DNA from: Bacteroidales bacterium
GTDB lineage: Bacteria > Bacteroidota > Bacteroidia > Bacteroidales > ML635J-15
Assembly (NCBI GenBank): GCA_017651185.1
Contig: JAGCDJ010000026.1
Span: 1-61,072, forward strand
Length of the DNA stretch: 61,072 nt
Direction of reading: 5' to 3'
Part shown: positions 7,726-15,656 of the stretch, piece by piece
How the letters are laid out: every line of letters begins with the position of its first letter
How positions within the stretch are numbered: the stretch's first letter is position 1
The notes under the pieces: model-generated
Told to the model about the DNA's origin: nothing
Seen by the model: only the letters and a program-made list of their open reading frames with translations
Databases searched by the model: none
Program-made: the position numbers and the translations under genes

Positions 7726-8865
7726 ATGTATAAGAGATTTTTTGACATAAAGAACAAATTAGATGAAGGTATGTTCTTGTTTGGCGCACGTCAGACAGGC
7801 AAATCCACCCTTTTGAAAGAACGGTTTAAAGATGCAATCTATTATGATTTGCTCAATCCTAATGTGCGGAGAGCCTTCAAGTTAAATCCCAATTCCTTTT
7901 GGGAGGCTCTTCAGGATAAAAATGCTGGTACGCTTGTAATAGTAGATGAAATCCAAAAAGTTCCAGAACTTTTGGACATTGTACATTCTCTTATGGTGGA
8001 CAGGGGCTTATTCTTCATCCTCAGCGGTTCCAGCGCTAGAAAACTCAAGCGCTCAGGAGCCAATACTCTTGGAGGACGTGCCATCCCGGAAACACTTTAT
8101 CCACTTGTGTGGCCAGAGGTTACCGATTTTCAAATTGACCGTGCCGTCCAAAATGGCATGATTCCCCGTCATTATATGGTTGAAGATGCAACTAAGCGTC
8201 TTTCTGGCTATGTAAAAGTTTACCTTGACGAAGAAATCAGAGCAGAAGGAGAAGTAAGGGAACTTGATGCATTTGAGCGTTTTATGGAGGTTGCAGCCAT
8301 TTCAGATGGAGAAATGCTGAACTATGCTAACATTGCTTCCGATTGTGGCGTTTCTGCAAAAACGGCAAAGGCGTATTTTCAGATTCTTTATGATACGCTT
8401 ATCGGGTACGAAATCCCTGCATTTAGGAAAGAAATCAAACGTAAGGTTGTCCAGTCTCCTCGGTTCTACTATTTTGATGTTGGTCTTGCAAACTATCTGA
8501 TGGGCCGTCATTCCTTGAAGCGTGGCACTGATGATTATGGTCATGCCTTTGAACACTATGTGATGCAGGAAATCATTGCATATAAAGGATACAACGACAA
8601 GCGGGACGTTATCTCCTATTGGCACACTTACGATAAAAAAGAAGTAGATGCCGTTATAGGTGATGCTAAAGTGGCTATTGAAATAAAATCCACTGAGCAT
8701 GTGGAAACAAAGCATAAAAAAGGTCTCAAGGCCTTCAATGACGAACATCCTGACTGTCGCTTGATTCTAGTGTCACTTGACCCCATCACTCGAAAATCAG
8801 GAAATATAGAACTGATATATATACTGGACTTCCTGAAAATGCTTTGGAATGGAGAAATATTTTAA
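7726..8865 (+). CDS. AAA+ ATPase with DUF4143 domain (ATPase gene 1)
   Basis: A 379-residue protein of the AAA_14/DUF4143 group. Walker A is GARQTGKST at residues 20-28, Walker B is VIVDEIQ with D74-E75, and sensor-like LSGSSARKLKR follows at about 99-108. The second half is the DUF4143 region with a winged-helix part (MLNYANIASDCGVSAKTAKAY) and a C-terminal segment D308-x10-E319-x-K321 (VDAVI...AIEIK), which resembles a PD-(D/E)xK nuclease core. These genes occur in many copies in Bacteroidota, usually alone, and their function is unknown. This one stands alone with its own promoter, two leader palindromes and flanking direct repeats at 7482 and 8932. A mobile or selfish single-gene unit is plausible but unproven. 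Confidence 0.92.
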   Translation: MYKRFFDIKNKLDEGMFLFGARQTGKSTLLKERFKDAIYYDLLNPNVRRAFKLNPNSFWEALQDKNAGTLVIVDEIQKVPELLDIVHSLMVDRGLFFILSGSSARKLKRSGANTLGGRAIPETLYPLVWPEVTDFQIDRAVQNGMIPRHYMVEDATKRLSGYVKVYLDEEIRAEGEVRELDAFERFMEVAAISDGEMLNYANIASDCGVSAKTAKAYFQILYDTLIGYEIPAFRKEIKRKVVQSPRFYYFDVGLANYLMGRHSLKRGTDDYGHAFEHYVMQEIIAYKGYNDKRDVISYWHTYDKKEVDAVIGDAKVAIEIKSTEHVETKHKKGLKAFNDEHPDCRLILVSLDPITRKSGNIELIYILDFLKMLWNGEIF

Positions 8866-8931
8866 CACGATTATAGGAATTCAGGCGTATGATTGTGGTG
8901 CAGAAACCATTTTAAACAACATCAAACTATT

Positions 8932-8984
8932 TCAAACCATCTCAAACAACCCACAAACATCTTTTATTTGTACTTAATGGTTTT
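8932..8984 (+). repeat. Right direct repeat flanking ATPase gene 1
   Basis: Copy of the repeat at 7482-7534 (50 of 53 identical). This copy supplies the -33 TTTG of the promoter of the next gene; in the left copy the -7 box is missing. Confidence 0.9.
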
Positions 8985-8996
8985 TTCCTATTTTTG
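8967..8996 (+). promoter_or_regulatory. Promoter of the glycerophosphodiester phosphodiesterase gene
   Basis: TTTG at 8967-8970, 18-bp spacer and TATTTTTG at 8989-8996. It sets the start of the downstream gene at 9028, since ATGs farther upstream would not be transcribed. Confidence 0.75.
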
Positions 8997-9027
8997 CATC
9001 TGTTATACTAACATCAACCGAAAAACA

Positions 9028-9936
9028 ATGCATATTTCATATCAAATAAGGTGGTTTGCAAAGAAATTTTTGTTGTTGCTTGCTCTGGCGTTCTGTATGC
9101 CGGCATTTGGTCAGCACGAGCAGAAGCCGATGAGCATAGAGCAGCGAATTTCCAATGTGTTGCAGAATCCTAAATATGTGGCTGTGGTGGCTCATCGTGG
9201 CGATTGGCGCAACTGGCCCGAAAATTCAATTCCCGCTATAGAATCGGCAATAAATATGGGCGTAGATATGGTGGAAATCGATGTCAAGTTGACGCGCGAC
9301 AGCGTTCTGGTGCTCTGCCACGACTGGACACTTGACCGTACTACTACTGGCAATGGAGCCATACGCGACTACACCTACGAGCAACTGCTTGCCTACGACC
9401 TTAAGCGCGGGCACGGTATTGCTATCCCAGGACTGAAAATCCCGACGCTGAAGCAAGCATTGGAACTTTGCAAGGACCGCGTGCTTGTGAATGTTGACCA
9501 AGGTTTCGACTACTACGACCAAGTGCTTGCGATTACGGAAGAACTTGGAATGACCAATCAGGTGATTATCAAGAGCGGATGGCCCAGCGACAAGGTTGCT
9601 GCCGTGATGAAGCAGCATAAAACAAATATGATTTATATGCCTGTGGTTGGCATTTCTGCTGGAACAGATACAACTGCTTTCAATAAGTATTTTGCCTTGA
9701 AACCACCAGCCTTTGAATTATGTTTTGGCATATTGGATGAAAAAGTGAAATCTCTTGCTGGCAAGGTAACCGCATCGGGAGCAAAAGTTTGGGTGAACAC
9801 CCTGTGGGGTTCGCTTTGTGGCAATTATGATGACGACCGTGCATTTGTCAGTCCCGATCCCAATTCGGTTTATGGTCCAATTCTCGACATGGGCGCAAAT
9901 ATCATCCAAAAACCGACAGACCGGAGTTTCTCATAA
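9028..9936 (+). CDS. Glycerophosphodiester phosphodiesterase, secreted
   Basis: The frame is open from 8893 but the promoter at 8967-8996 requires the ATG at 9028, giving 302 residues with a signal peptide (AKKFLLLLALAFCMPAFGQ). The GDPD TIM barrel is clear: HRG at residues 56-58 with WPENS, then VDMVEIDVKLTRDSVLVLCHDWTLDRTTTGNG, with the metal-binding Glu and Asp of EID and the catalytic His of CHD. The enzyme hydrolyses glycerophosphodiesters to glycerol-3-phosphate and an alcohol, probably in the periplasm. The C-terminal IIQKPTDRS resembles the usual GDPD end. It stands alone between two ATPase units. Confidence 0.92.
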   Translation: MHISYQIRWFAKKFLLLLALAFCMPAFGQHEQKPMSIEQRISNVLQNPKYVAVVAHRGDWRNWPENSIPAIESAINMGVDMVEIDVKLTRDSVLVLCHDWTLDRTTTGNGAIRDYTYEQLLAYDLKRGHGIAIPGLKIPTLKQALELCKDRVLVNVDQGFDYYDQVLAITEELGMTNQVIIKSGWPSDKVAAVMKQHKTNMIYMPVVGISAGTDTTAFNKYFALKPPAFELCFGILDEKVKSLAGKVTASGAKVWVNTLWGSLCGNYDDDRAFVSPDPNSVYGPILDMGANIIQKPTDRSFS

Positions 9937-10031
9937 AGTACCTTGAGAAGAAAGGGAGGAGATAGTTTCTTCAAGACTTCACAATATTGATTTTGCCCAC
10001 ATTGTTCACAAAATTAGCACACAAAAATTCA

Positions 10032-10109
10032 TAGCACACAAATAACAAATCCCTTATAAAACAAGGCTTTATTTTGCTAATAGAGTTATTACTAATAAAA
10101 TTATTACTA
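10032..10109 (+). repeat. Left direct repeat flanking ATPase gene 2
   Basis: A 78-bp sequence including CCCTTATAAAACAAGGCTTT and TTATTACTAATAAAATTATT is repeated at 11290-11367 (offset 1258 bp) with about 7 mismatches. Weaker similarity extends left to about 10018. Confidence 0.9.
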
Positions 10110-10114
10110 ATTGC

Positions 10115-10145
10115 TTTGTTAGCAGAAAATAAATACATATCTTTG
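10115..10145 (+). promoter_or_regulatory. Promoter of ATPase gene 2
   Basis: TTTG at 10115-10118, 19-bp spacer and TATCTTTG at 10138-10145, immediately right of the left repeat and 26 bp before the ATG at 10171. Confidence 0.85.
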
Positions 10146-10170
10146 CAACGTCATTTACAAAAATACAGGT

Positions 10171-11292
10171 ATGGAAAATCCTTTCATTTACGGAGTAGCA
10201 ACGCACGGTGACTGTTTCACAGACCGCGAAAAAGAAACCGAGCGCTTGAAAATGAATTTTACACACGGCATAAACACGATGATAATCTCTCCGCGTCGAT
10301 GGGGAAAGACTTCTCTTGTGAACCGTGTTGCCGAACTTCTTGCCGACAACGATAAAGTGAAAGTTGTACGAATGGATACTTTCAGTTGCCGAACCGAAGA
10401 AGATTTCTACAAACTTTTCGCCACTGAAATAATCAAGCAGACAAGCAACAAGGTTGAACAATGGATTATCGATGCAAAGCATTTCCTTTCCAATTTGGTT
10501 CCGCATCTGACAATGAGCACCGACCCAGGAAGCGAAATTTCGTTCTCGCTTGAAGCCATTAACAACAAATACACCTCCGATGTGCTTACACTGCCGGAAC
10601 GCATTGCCAAAGAAAAAGGGTTCAGCGTAGTTGTGTGCATTGACGAGTTCCAGCAGATAGCCGACTTCCGCCATTCGATGTCGTTCCAGAAAAAACTGCG
10701 TTCGGTATGGCAACTACAGCAAAATACTTCCTACTGCCTTTTCGGTAGCAAACGCCACATACTGATGGGGATGTTCGGCAAGCCAAGTTTCCCATTCTAC
10801 CGTTTTGGCGATCTAATGTTTCTCGAAAGAATTCCCGTCTCGTACTGGACGACATACATCCAAAAACGCTTCGAAACCACAGGAAAGCATATATCTGCCG
10901 AACTATGCGAAAAATTATGCGAATACGTCGAGAGCAACTCATCATACGTTCAGCAATTAGCATGGCTTATATGGACTTTCACAACTGATACCGCGACTGA
11001 CCAAAGTTTTGAACTCGCCAAAGAAGAAATTATGAGACAAAACCATGTTCTTTTCCAGAAATACATCGATGAACTGTCAAGTTACCAGATAAGCATGATG
11101 CGAGCAATAGCCAATGGTCACAGCACCGACCTATCTACCAAAAATGTCATCGAAGAATATAACCTTGCATCCACAGCGAACGTAGCTAGTATGAGAAAGT
11201 CATTGGAAGCCCGCGAACTTATTGAAGTGTCTGCAAAATCCTATACAATATCAGATCCATTGTTCGCAAAATGGATATGTAAAAATGTGTAG
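10171..11292 (+). CDS. AAA+ ATPase, archaeal-ATPase/COG1672 type (ATPase gene 2)
   Basis: A 373-residue ATPase that begins ENPFIYGVATHGDCFTDRE, as is usual for this Bacteroidota family. Walker A is SPRRWGKTS at residues 40-48 and Walker B is VVCIDEF with D158-E159. The arginine-rich GSKRHILMGMF follows, and the C-terminal 80 residues form a winged helix (TKNVIEEYNLASTANVASMRKSLEARELIEV) that could bind DNA. It differs from DUF4143 proteins in lacking a nuclease-like end. Function is unknown. It is monocistronic, with a strong promoter just inside the left flanking repeat, and its stop codon TAG is the first three bases of the right repeat copy. Confidence 0.9.
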   Translation: MENPFIYGVATHGDCFTDREKETERLKMNFTHGINTMIISPRRWGKTSLVNRVAELLADNDKVKVVRMDTFSCRTEEDFYKLFATEIIKQTSNKVEQWIIDAKHFLSNLVPHLTMSTDPGSEISFSLEAINNKYTSDVLTLPERIAKEKGFSVVVCIDEFQQIADFRHSMSFQKKLRSVWQLQQNTSYCLFGSKRHILMGMFGKPSFPFYRFGDLMFLERIPVSYWTTYIQKRFETTGKHISAELCEKLCEYVESNSSYVQQLAWLIWTFTTDTATDQSFELAKEEIMRQNHVLFQKYIDELSSYQISMMRAIANGHSTDLSTKNVIEEYNLASTANVASMRKSLEARELIEVSAKSYTISDPLFAKWICKNV

Positions 11293-11367
11293 CATATAAA
11301 CCACAAAACCCTTATAAAACAAGGCTTTGTTTTACTAATAGAGTTATTACTAATAAAATTATTACTT
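11290..11367 (+). repeat. Right direct repeat flanking ATPase gene 2
   Basis: Second copy of the repeat at 10032-10109. It starts at the stop codon of the ATPase gene. Confidence 0.9.
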
Positions 11368-11467
11368 ATAAGTTTATTAGCAAATTATGAATACTATTTT
11401 TTATAAAAAAACACTTTTTGAACGAAAGTGTATTTTGAAGAACGCCATACATTTTCCCAAAAATCAC

Positions 11468-11475
11468 TATCTTTG
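11468..11475 (+). promoter_or_regulatory. -7 box for the YdeI-like gene
   Basis: TATCTTTG, 23 bp before the ATG at 11499. No TTTG at the expected -33 distance. Confidence 0.5.
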
Positions 11476-11498
11476 CTGAAATTATATGCAATTGATTT

Positions 11499-11834
11499 AT
11501 GCAAATCACTAATTTGCTGGAATACTCCACCCGTGCCGAATTGCGCCAATGGCTCATCGACAACCACAAGACAGCCAAGGATTGTTGGGTTACGACGAAT
11601 CGCACCAAGACCCCCCGTACAGATTGTATTCCATACATTGAAGTTGTTGAAGAAGCACTTTGCTTCGGTTGGATTGACAGTACGCTCAAGCGTCTGCCCG
11701 ATGGCAGATGTGCCCAACGCCTTTCGCCACGCCGCAAAAATAGCCATTGGACGGAGTTAAACAAACAACGCTGTCGCGACCTCATTGCCCGTGGACTTAT
11801 GACTGACAGCGGTCTGCAAGCTATGCCAAAGTAA
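11499..11834 (+). CDS. YdeI/OmpD-associated family protein, short (probably truncated)
   Basis: A 111-residue protein matching the N-terminal part of the YdeI/COG4430 family: RAELRQWLIDNHKTAKDCWV, then IPYIEVVEEALCFGWIDST, FSPRR-like LSPRRKNSHWTELNKQRCRDLI and GLMTDSGLQA. Full members I know of run on for tens of residues after the GLxA motif with a second helical part; here the stop follows AMPK directly. The gene is therefore probably 3-prime truncated, or belongs to a short subfamily. The family has been linked to bacteriocin or antimicrobial-peptide tolerance, without a known mechanism. It lies 131 bp after the right repeat of ATPase gene 2. Confidence 0.75.
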   Translation: MQITNLLEYSTRAELRQWLIDNHKTAKDCWVTTNRTKTPRTDCIPYIEVVEEALCFGWIDSTLKRLPDGRCAQRLSPRRKNSHWTELNKQRCRDLIARGLMTDSGLQAMPK

Positions 11835-11848
11835 CAACGAAAAAATAT

Positions 11849-11856
11849 TACCTTTG
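11849..11856 (+). promoter_or_regulatory. -7 box for the flavodoxin gene
   Basis: TACCTTTG at 43-50 bp before the ATG at 11899, just after the stop of the YdeI-like gene. Confidence 0.6.
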
Positions 11857-11898
11857 CATCAAACAAATTATAACGCAAAACATTAAACAATATTCAAT

Positions 11899-12756
11899 AT
11901 GAAAAATTTAAAGCTTATGCTAGTCATTGCAACAGCCGCAGTAACAGCAATTTCGTGCGGCACAAAGAATGAGAACAAAGAAGAAGCAACCGAAAAGGAA
12001 GCTCCTAAGGTATTGGTTCTCTACTATTCGCAAACATCCAACACCAAGGCCGTGGCAACTGAAATTGCGACCAAACTCAATGCCGACATTGAGGAGATTG
12101 TCGCTGTAAATCCATACGACGGCGATTTTCAGGCAACTATCGACCGCTGCATCGTTGAGCGCGAACAAGGCACTGTTACAGAAATCAAACCACTTGCAAC
12201 CGACATTGCCAGCTACGATGTAATTTTCATCGGATATCCTGTTTGGTTCGGCACATACGCTCCGCCAATTGCCACTTTCCTTGCAAATACCGATTTGAGC
12301 GGCAAGAAGATTGTTCCGTTCTGCACATTCGGTAGCGGAGGCTTGGAATCGAGCGTAAAGGATATGGCAGAAAAGCAGCCAAAGGCAGAAATCCTCAATG
12401 GTTATGGCGTACGCGCAGCTCGCTTGGACGCTATGCCTAAGGAAATCGACAATTTCTTGAAGGCAAGCGGATTTCTCGAAGGCGAATTTGTTAAGCTGGA
12501 CGATTTCCCAGAACAGCATAATGTAAGCGAAGAGGAAACTGCAATTTTCAATGCTGCCGTTGATGGCTATCCAATGCTTCACGCAGAGGCAAAGACAGTT
12601 GCATCTCGCAATCTTCCCAATGGCGTTGAGTATTTGTTTACAGCCGTTGACATTCCTCGCGAGGACAATCCAAAGATGCCTCCTGCTGGTGAATTGAAAG
12701 TTTATGTGAAAGTTGAAAACGGTGTTGCACCAGTGTTTACGAACGTTGTCAGATAA
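11899..12756 (+). CDS. Flavodoxin-domain lipoprotein
   Basis: A 285-residue protein with a lipoprotein signal: MKNLKLMLVIATAAVTAISC, with Cys20 in a lipobox-like AISC followed by a charged linker of about 15 residues. The flavodoxin fold begins at about residue 36 (KVLVLYYSQTSNTKAVA, the FMN phosphate-binding loop S-x-T-x-N-T), continues through YDVIFIGYPVWFGTYAPP and ends near CTFGSGGLESS. A C-terminal extension of about 100 residues has no match I recognise. Such membrane-anchored flavodoxins probably face the periplasm and act in electron transfer; partner and substrate are unknown. Confidence 0.88.
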   Translation: MKNLKLMLVIATAAVTAISCGTKNENKEEATEKEAPKVLVLYYSQTSNTKAVATEIATKLNADIEEIVAVNPYDGDFQATIDRCIVEREQGTVTEIKPLATDIASYDVIFIGYPVWFGTYAPPIATFLANTDLSGKKIVPFCTFGSGGLESSVKDMAEKQPKAEILNGYGVRAARLDAMPKEIDNFLKASGFLEGEFVKLDDFPEQHNVSEEETAIFNAAVDGYPMLHAEAKTVASRNLPNGVEYLFTAVDIPREDNPKMPPAGELKVYVKVENGVAPVFTNVVR

Positions 12757-12790
12757 GTAATATTCATTTGTAAAAAGTGAAGACATTTAA

Positions 12791-12803
12791 CCATATCGTT
12801 CCG
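12791..12803 (+). promoter_or_regulatory. Left arm of 13-bp inverted repeat (putative Fic operator)
   Basis: CCATATCGTTCCG, perfectly inverted at 12860-12872 (CGGAACGATATGG), where the right arm covers the fic start codon. A third half-site, TTCGGAA, lies at 12816-12822. The -7 box sits between the arms, so only the right arm is transcribed, arguing for a DNA operator over an RNA hairpin. Confidence 0.7.
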
Positions 12804-12831
12804 CAAATTATGTTTTTCGGAATAATATTAT

Positions 12832-12839
12832 TAATTTTG
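12832..12839 (+). promoter_or_regulatory. -7 box of the fic gene
   Basis: TAATTTTG, placed between the two arms of the inverted repeat and 29 bp before the ATG. Confidence 0.6.
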
Positions 12840-12859
12840 CATCGCTAAAATTAAATAAT

Positions 12860-12872
12860 CGGAACGATATGG
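12860..12872 (+). promoter_or_regulatory. Right arm of 13-bp inverted repeat overlapping the fic start
   Basis: CGGAACGATATGG includes the ATG at 12869-12871. A protein bound here would block both initiation of translation and clearance of the promoter. Confidence 0.7.
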
Positions 12873-13795
12873 AATATTTGAGAGTATCCGAAATAGCTGA
12901 AAAATGGGGCATTTCATCTCGCCGAGTGAGATTGCTTTGCGAGCAGGGACGTATTGCGGGAGTTGAGCGTCGCGGCAAACTTTATTTTATCCCGTCAGAT
13001 GCACCGCAACCTGTTGATGCTCGTGCCTATACAAAACGACAGGCAATAAAAATATATACTCCGATCTTGGAGCAGATAGATGCATTTAAGCAATCTCTTG
13101 ATGCAAATCGTCCGCTTACTCCAGCTGAGGTCGAGGCAATTCGGGAGGTCTTTCTGGTTGAGCACACATACAATAGCAATGCAATTGAAGGTAATACTCT
13201 GACATTGCAGGAAACTGCACTCGTGTTGCAAGGAATTACAATTGCCCAGAAGCCGTTGAAGGACCATCTCGAAGCTGTAGGATATAGGGATGCTTTTCGT
13301 TATGTGGAAGAATTGGCTACACAAGGTAAGGACCTTTCTGAATTTGAAATAAAAAACATTCATAGTTTGGTTTTGTGCGATCGTCCCGATGATAAAGGAA
13401 AATTTCGCCGAGTGAATGTGCGCATTGCTGGAGCATTGACCGAACCTGTGCAACCTTATTTGATTGAACCTAAGATTACAGAGCTTTTGGATGATTTTCG
13501 TTCTTGGAATAATTCGTTGCACATTGTAGAATGCGTGTCTCTTTTTCATCTCCGTTTCGAAAACATTCATCCGTTCATTGATGGCAATGGTCGCACTGGC
13601 AGATTGTTGATGAATCTTCAACTTATCAAGTCTGGACTTCCGGCTGTAAATATAAAGTTTGCCGATCGCAGGCGTTATTATGATGCATTTGACGACTATG
13701 CTCGAACTGGTTCAGCTGATGCGATGATAAAACTTGTTGGGGAGGCTGTTGTAAGTAGGTTGAGGGAGATGTTGGATGCTTTGGAAAATAGTTAA
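12869..13795 (+). CDS. Fic family protein with N-terminal helix-turn-helix
   Basis: A 308-residue Fic protein. Residues 1-45 form a MerR/excisionase-like helix-turn-helix (LRVSEIAEKWGISSRRVRLLCEQGRI) that could bind DNA. An inhibitory helix motif S103-xxx-E107-G (SNAIEG) precedes the Fic core, and the catalytic loop HPFIDGNGRTGR starts at H234 with the essential His, the phosphate anchor and both Arg residues intact. The enzyme should transfer AMP (or another nucleotide moiety) to a protein hydroxyl, held in check by the inhibitory Glu. The helix-turn-helix plus the inverted repeat around its own start suggests autoregulation (inference). It is 12 bp from the acyltransferase gene. Confidence 0.93.
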   Translation: MEYLRVSEIAEKWGISSRRVRLLCEQGRIAGVERRGKLYFIPSDAPQPVDARAYTKRQAIKIYTPILEQIDAFKQSLDANRPLTPAEVEAIREVFLVEHTYNSNAIEGNTLTLQETALVLQGITIAQKPLKDHLEAVGYRDAFRYVEELATQGKDLSEFEIKNIHSLVLCDRPDDKGKFRRVNVRIAGALTEPVQPYLIEPKITELLDDFRSWNNSLHIVECVSLFHLRFENIHPFIDGNGRTGRLLMNLQLIKSGLPAVNIKFADRRRYYDAFDDYARTGSADAMIKLVGEAVVSRLREMLDALENS

Positions 13796-13807
13796 TAATA
13801 GTTCGTT

Positions 13808-14920
13808 ATGAGAAAGTATTGGATTGACAACCTGCGTTGGGTAACGGTACTGCTTGTTTTGCTGTACCATGTTATCTATTTCTACAACAACAAAGGCGTC
13901 TTTGGTGGAGTTGGTGGCTTTGGTGAAGGTCCACAATATCAGGATATCCTGATGTACATTCTATATCCATGGTTTATGCCGATGCTGTTCTTATTGGCAG
14001 GTATCAGTGCTCGTTATTCGTTGGAGAAACATTCTGCAAAAGACTGGATAAAGTCGCGAACGCGCAAATTGCTGGTGCCTAGCACCATTGGTTTATTTGT
14101 ATTCCATTGGATGACGGGCTTCTTCAACACACATGTAGGTGGCACAGATGTGCTGGCTGATGTGCCACAGCCAATCAAGTTTTTTGTTTGGTCTGTTAGT
14201 GGTACAGGACCACTTTGGTTTGTCCAAGTTCTATGGCTTATATGCTTGATACTCTTGCTTATAAGGTTGTTTGATTCAAAAAACAAATTTTGGAACTGGT
14301 GTGGTAAGGCTAACATTGTTGTTATCATTTTGTTAGGAGTTTTCTTCTGGCTTGGTGAGCACACCCTCATAATGAATCCTCGTCCCGAAACTGCCGATGG
14401 ACTTTACAATCTTTACAAACCGTTCTTCTACCTAGTTCCCTTTTTGCTGGGTTATTTTGTGTTTTCACACAATGAGGTTCAGGAAAAACTTGGCAAGGCC
14501 TGGCTTCCGCTAATGATATGTGCGGTGATTTCGGGAACGGTATTGACAGTTCTTACATTTGGCGAAAACAATACAACACCAGAATACCTTAGCAGTCCGC
14601 TAAATTGCTTGTACGGTTGGCTGATGACTCTTGCGATGATGGCATGGTTTAAGGCTTGTTTCGACAGGACTAATCGTTTCGCTTCCTACATGACACGCTC
14701 GAGTTATGGCATTTATGTGCTTCATTACCTAGTTGTTGCAAGCTTGGGATACATGCTGAAAATTTACACAACATTGCCGCCAGTAGTTATATATCTTATA
14801 ATGATTGCGGCTGTCTTTACTTTACCTCCTCTGCTTTACGAGATTCTGCGTCGCATCCCGTTTATTCGCTGGTGTTTGTTTGGAGAAAAGAAGGCAAAAC
14901 GCAAACAAGAATCAAATTAA
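13808..14920 (+). CDS. Acyltransferase family 3 membrane protein
   Basis: A 370-residue polytopic membrane protein of the acyltransferase_3 family. The N-terminal motif RKYWIDNLRWVTVLLVLLYH with the conserved His of the first helix is visible, followed by about ten hydrophobic segments, including WFMPMLFLLAGISARYS and a C-terminal SYGIYVLHYLVV. Such proteins transfer acetyl or other acyl groups to extracytoplasmic sugars (O-antigen, peptidoglycan, glucans). The substrate is unknown. It follows fic closely and may be transcribed with it. The end of the gene runs into an array of REP-type hairpins that could end transcription. Confidence 0.88.
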   Translation: MRKYWIDNLRWVTVLLVLLYHVIYFYNNKGVFGGVGGFGEGPQYQDILMYILYPWFMPMLFLLAGISARYSLEKHSAKDWIKSRTRKLLVPSTIGLFVFHWMTGFFNTHVGGTDVLADVPQPIKFFVWSVSGTGPLWFVQVLWLICLILLLIRLFDSKNKFWNWCGKANIVVIILLGVFFWLGEHTLIMNPRPETADGLYNLYKPFFYLVPFLLGYFVFSHNEVQEKLGKAWLPLMICAVISGTVLTVLTFGENNTTPEYLSSPLNCLYGWLMTLAMMAWFKACFDRTNRFASYMTRSSYGIYVLHYLVVASLGYMLKIYTTLPPVVIYLIMIAAVFTLPPLLYEILRRIPFIRWCLFGEKKAKRKQESN

Positions 14921-14959
14921 TTGTGCGATAAATGCAATGGAAGACGCATACGATATAGG

Positions 14960-15190
14960 TTGATTGTTATGTGAAACCCCTACGGGGTTAGTTTACTATT
15001 GTTTGTTTTTATTGATGTGCAACCTCTAACGAGGTTGGAAAATCGTTTTATTTTGAAAGATTTATAAAAATGCCCACCGTTTCGATGGGCAGGTAATGTT
15101 CTTTTACAAATCCGCTATTCCAATGCCTATGCCCGTTAGGGCATGCATAGCAATAGAAAAAAATAATTTTTTCAGTTACCCCGTAGGGGT
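14960..15190 (+). repeat. Left REP-type hairpin array next to the transposase gene
   Basis: Five short palindromes: AACCCCTACGGGGTT (14975-14989), AACCTCTAACGAGGTT (15021-15036), GCCCA...TGGGC (15072-15090), ATGCCCGTTAGGGCAT (15129-15144) and ACCCCGTAGGGGT (15178-15190). The last is the first in inverse orientation. Bases 14960-15090 match 15657-15789 in sequence and order. Confidence 0.88.
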
Positions 15191-15194
15191 TTCA

Positions 15195-15656
15195 TTATTG
15201 AATTTCATGGAAAATATAACGTTCGTCATATTCAATTCCAAATTCCTTTAGAAGGTTTTCATATTCATCTCTAAATTTTTTAGTTTTGTGATGTTCTTCT
15301 TGGTTTTCAATATAATTAGCAACATTTGAAATCTGTTGTTTATTGTATGTGAAAGCACCATATCCCGATTGCCATGAGAATTTTCCTGGCACAAGTTTTC
15401 TTTCATTAATCCATAGCGATGAACTTCGTTTTACATCAGCCATAAGGTCGGAAATAGCTTGGGTCGGTGACATGCTGACAAGAATATGAATGTGGTCTGA
15501 AACTCCGCCAATTGCCATCAGTTTGTGACCTTTGTTGCTAATTGTTCCTGTAATATATTTGTACAAATCATCCTTCCATGCTTGTCCGATTAGACCCATG
15601 CGATTCTGTACTGCAAATACGAAATGAACATAAATCTGACAATATGTATTAGCCAT
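15195..15656 (-). mobile_element. tnpA: IS200-type Y1 transposase (REP-associated, TnpA-REP-like)
   Basis: A 153-residue single-domain HUH endonuclease. The HUH motif is H55-I-H57 in SDHIHILV and the catalytic tyrosine is Y115 in VANYIENQEEHH. The start TYCQIYVHFVFAVQNR and GKFSWQSGYGAFTYN are typical of the IS200/IS605 group. It is bounded on both sides by arrays of REP-like hairpins rather than classical IS200 ends, so it fits the REP-associated tyrosine transposases (RAYTs), which are single-copy domesticated relatives tied to the spread of REP hairpins. All catalytic residues are intact. The gene lies between the acyltransferase and the polyamine operon. Confidence 0.9.

Noticed and set aside
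8893..9027. N-terminal extension of the glycerophosphodiesterase
   Set aside because: It contains the promoter and the flanking repeat of ATPase unit 1; the signal peptide begins at the ATG at 9028.
11366..11890. 174-residue minus-strand frame opposite the YdeI-like gene
   Set aside because: The plus-strand frame carries the recognisable YdeI motifs; the opposite frame has no family character.
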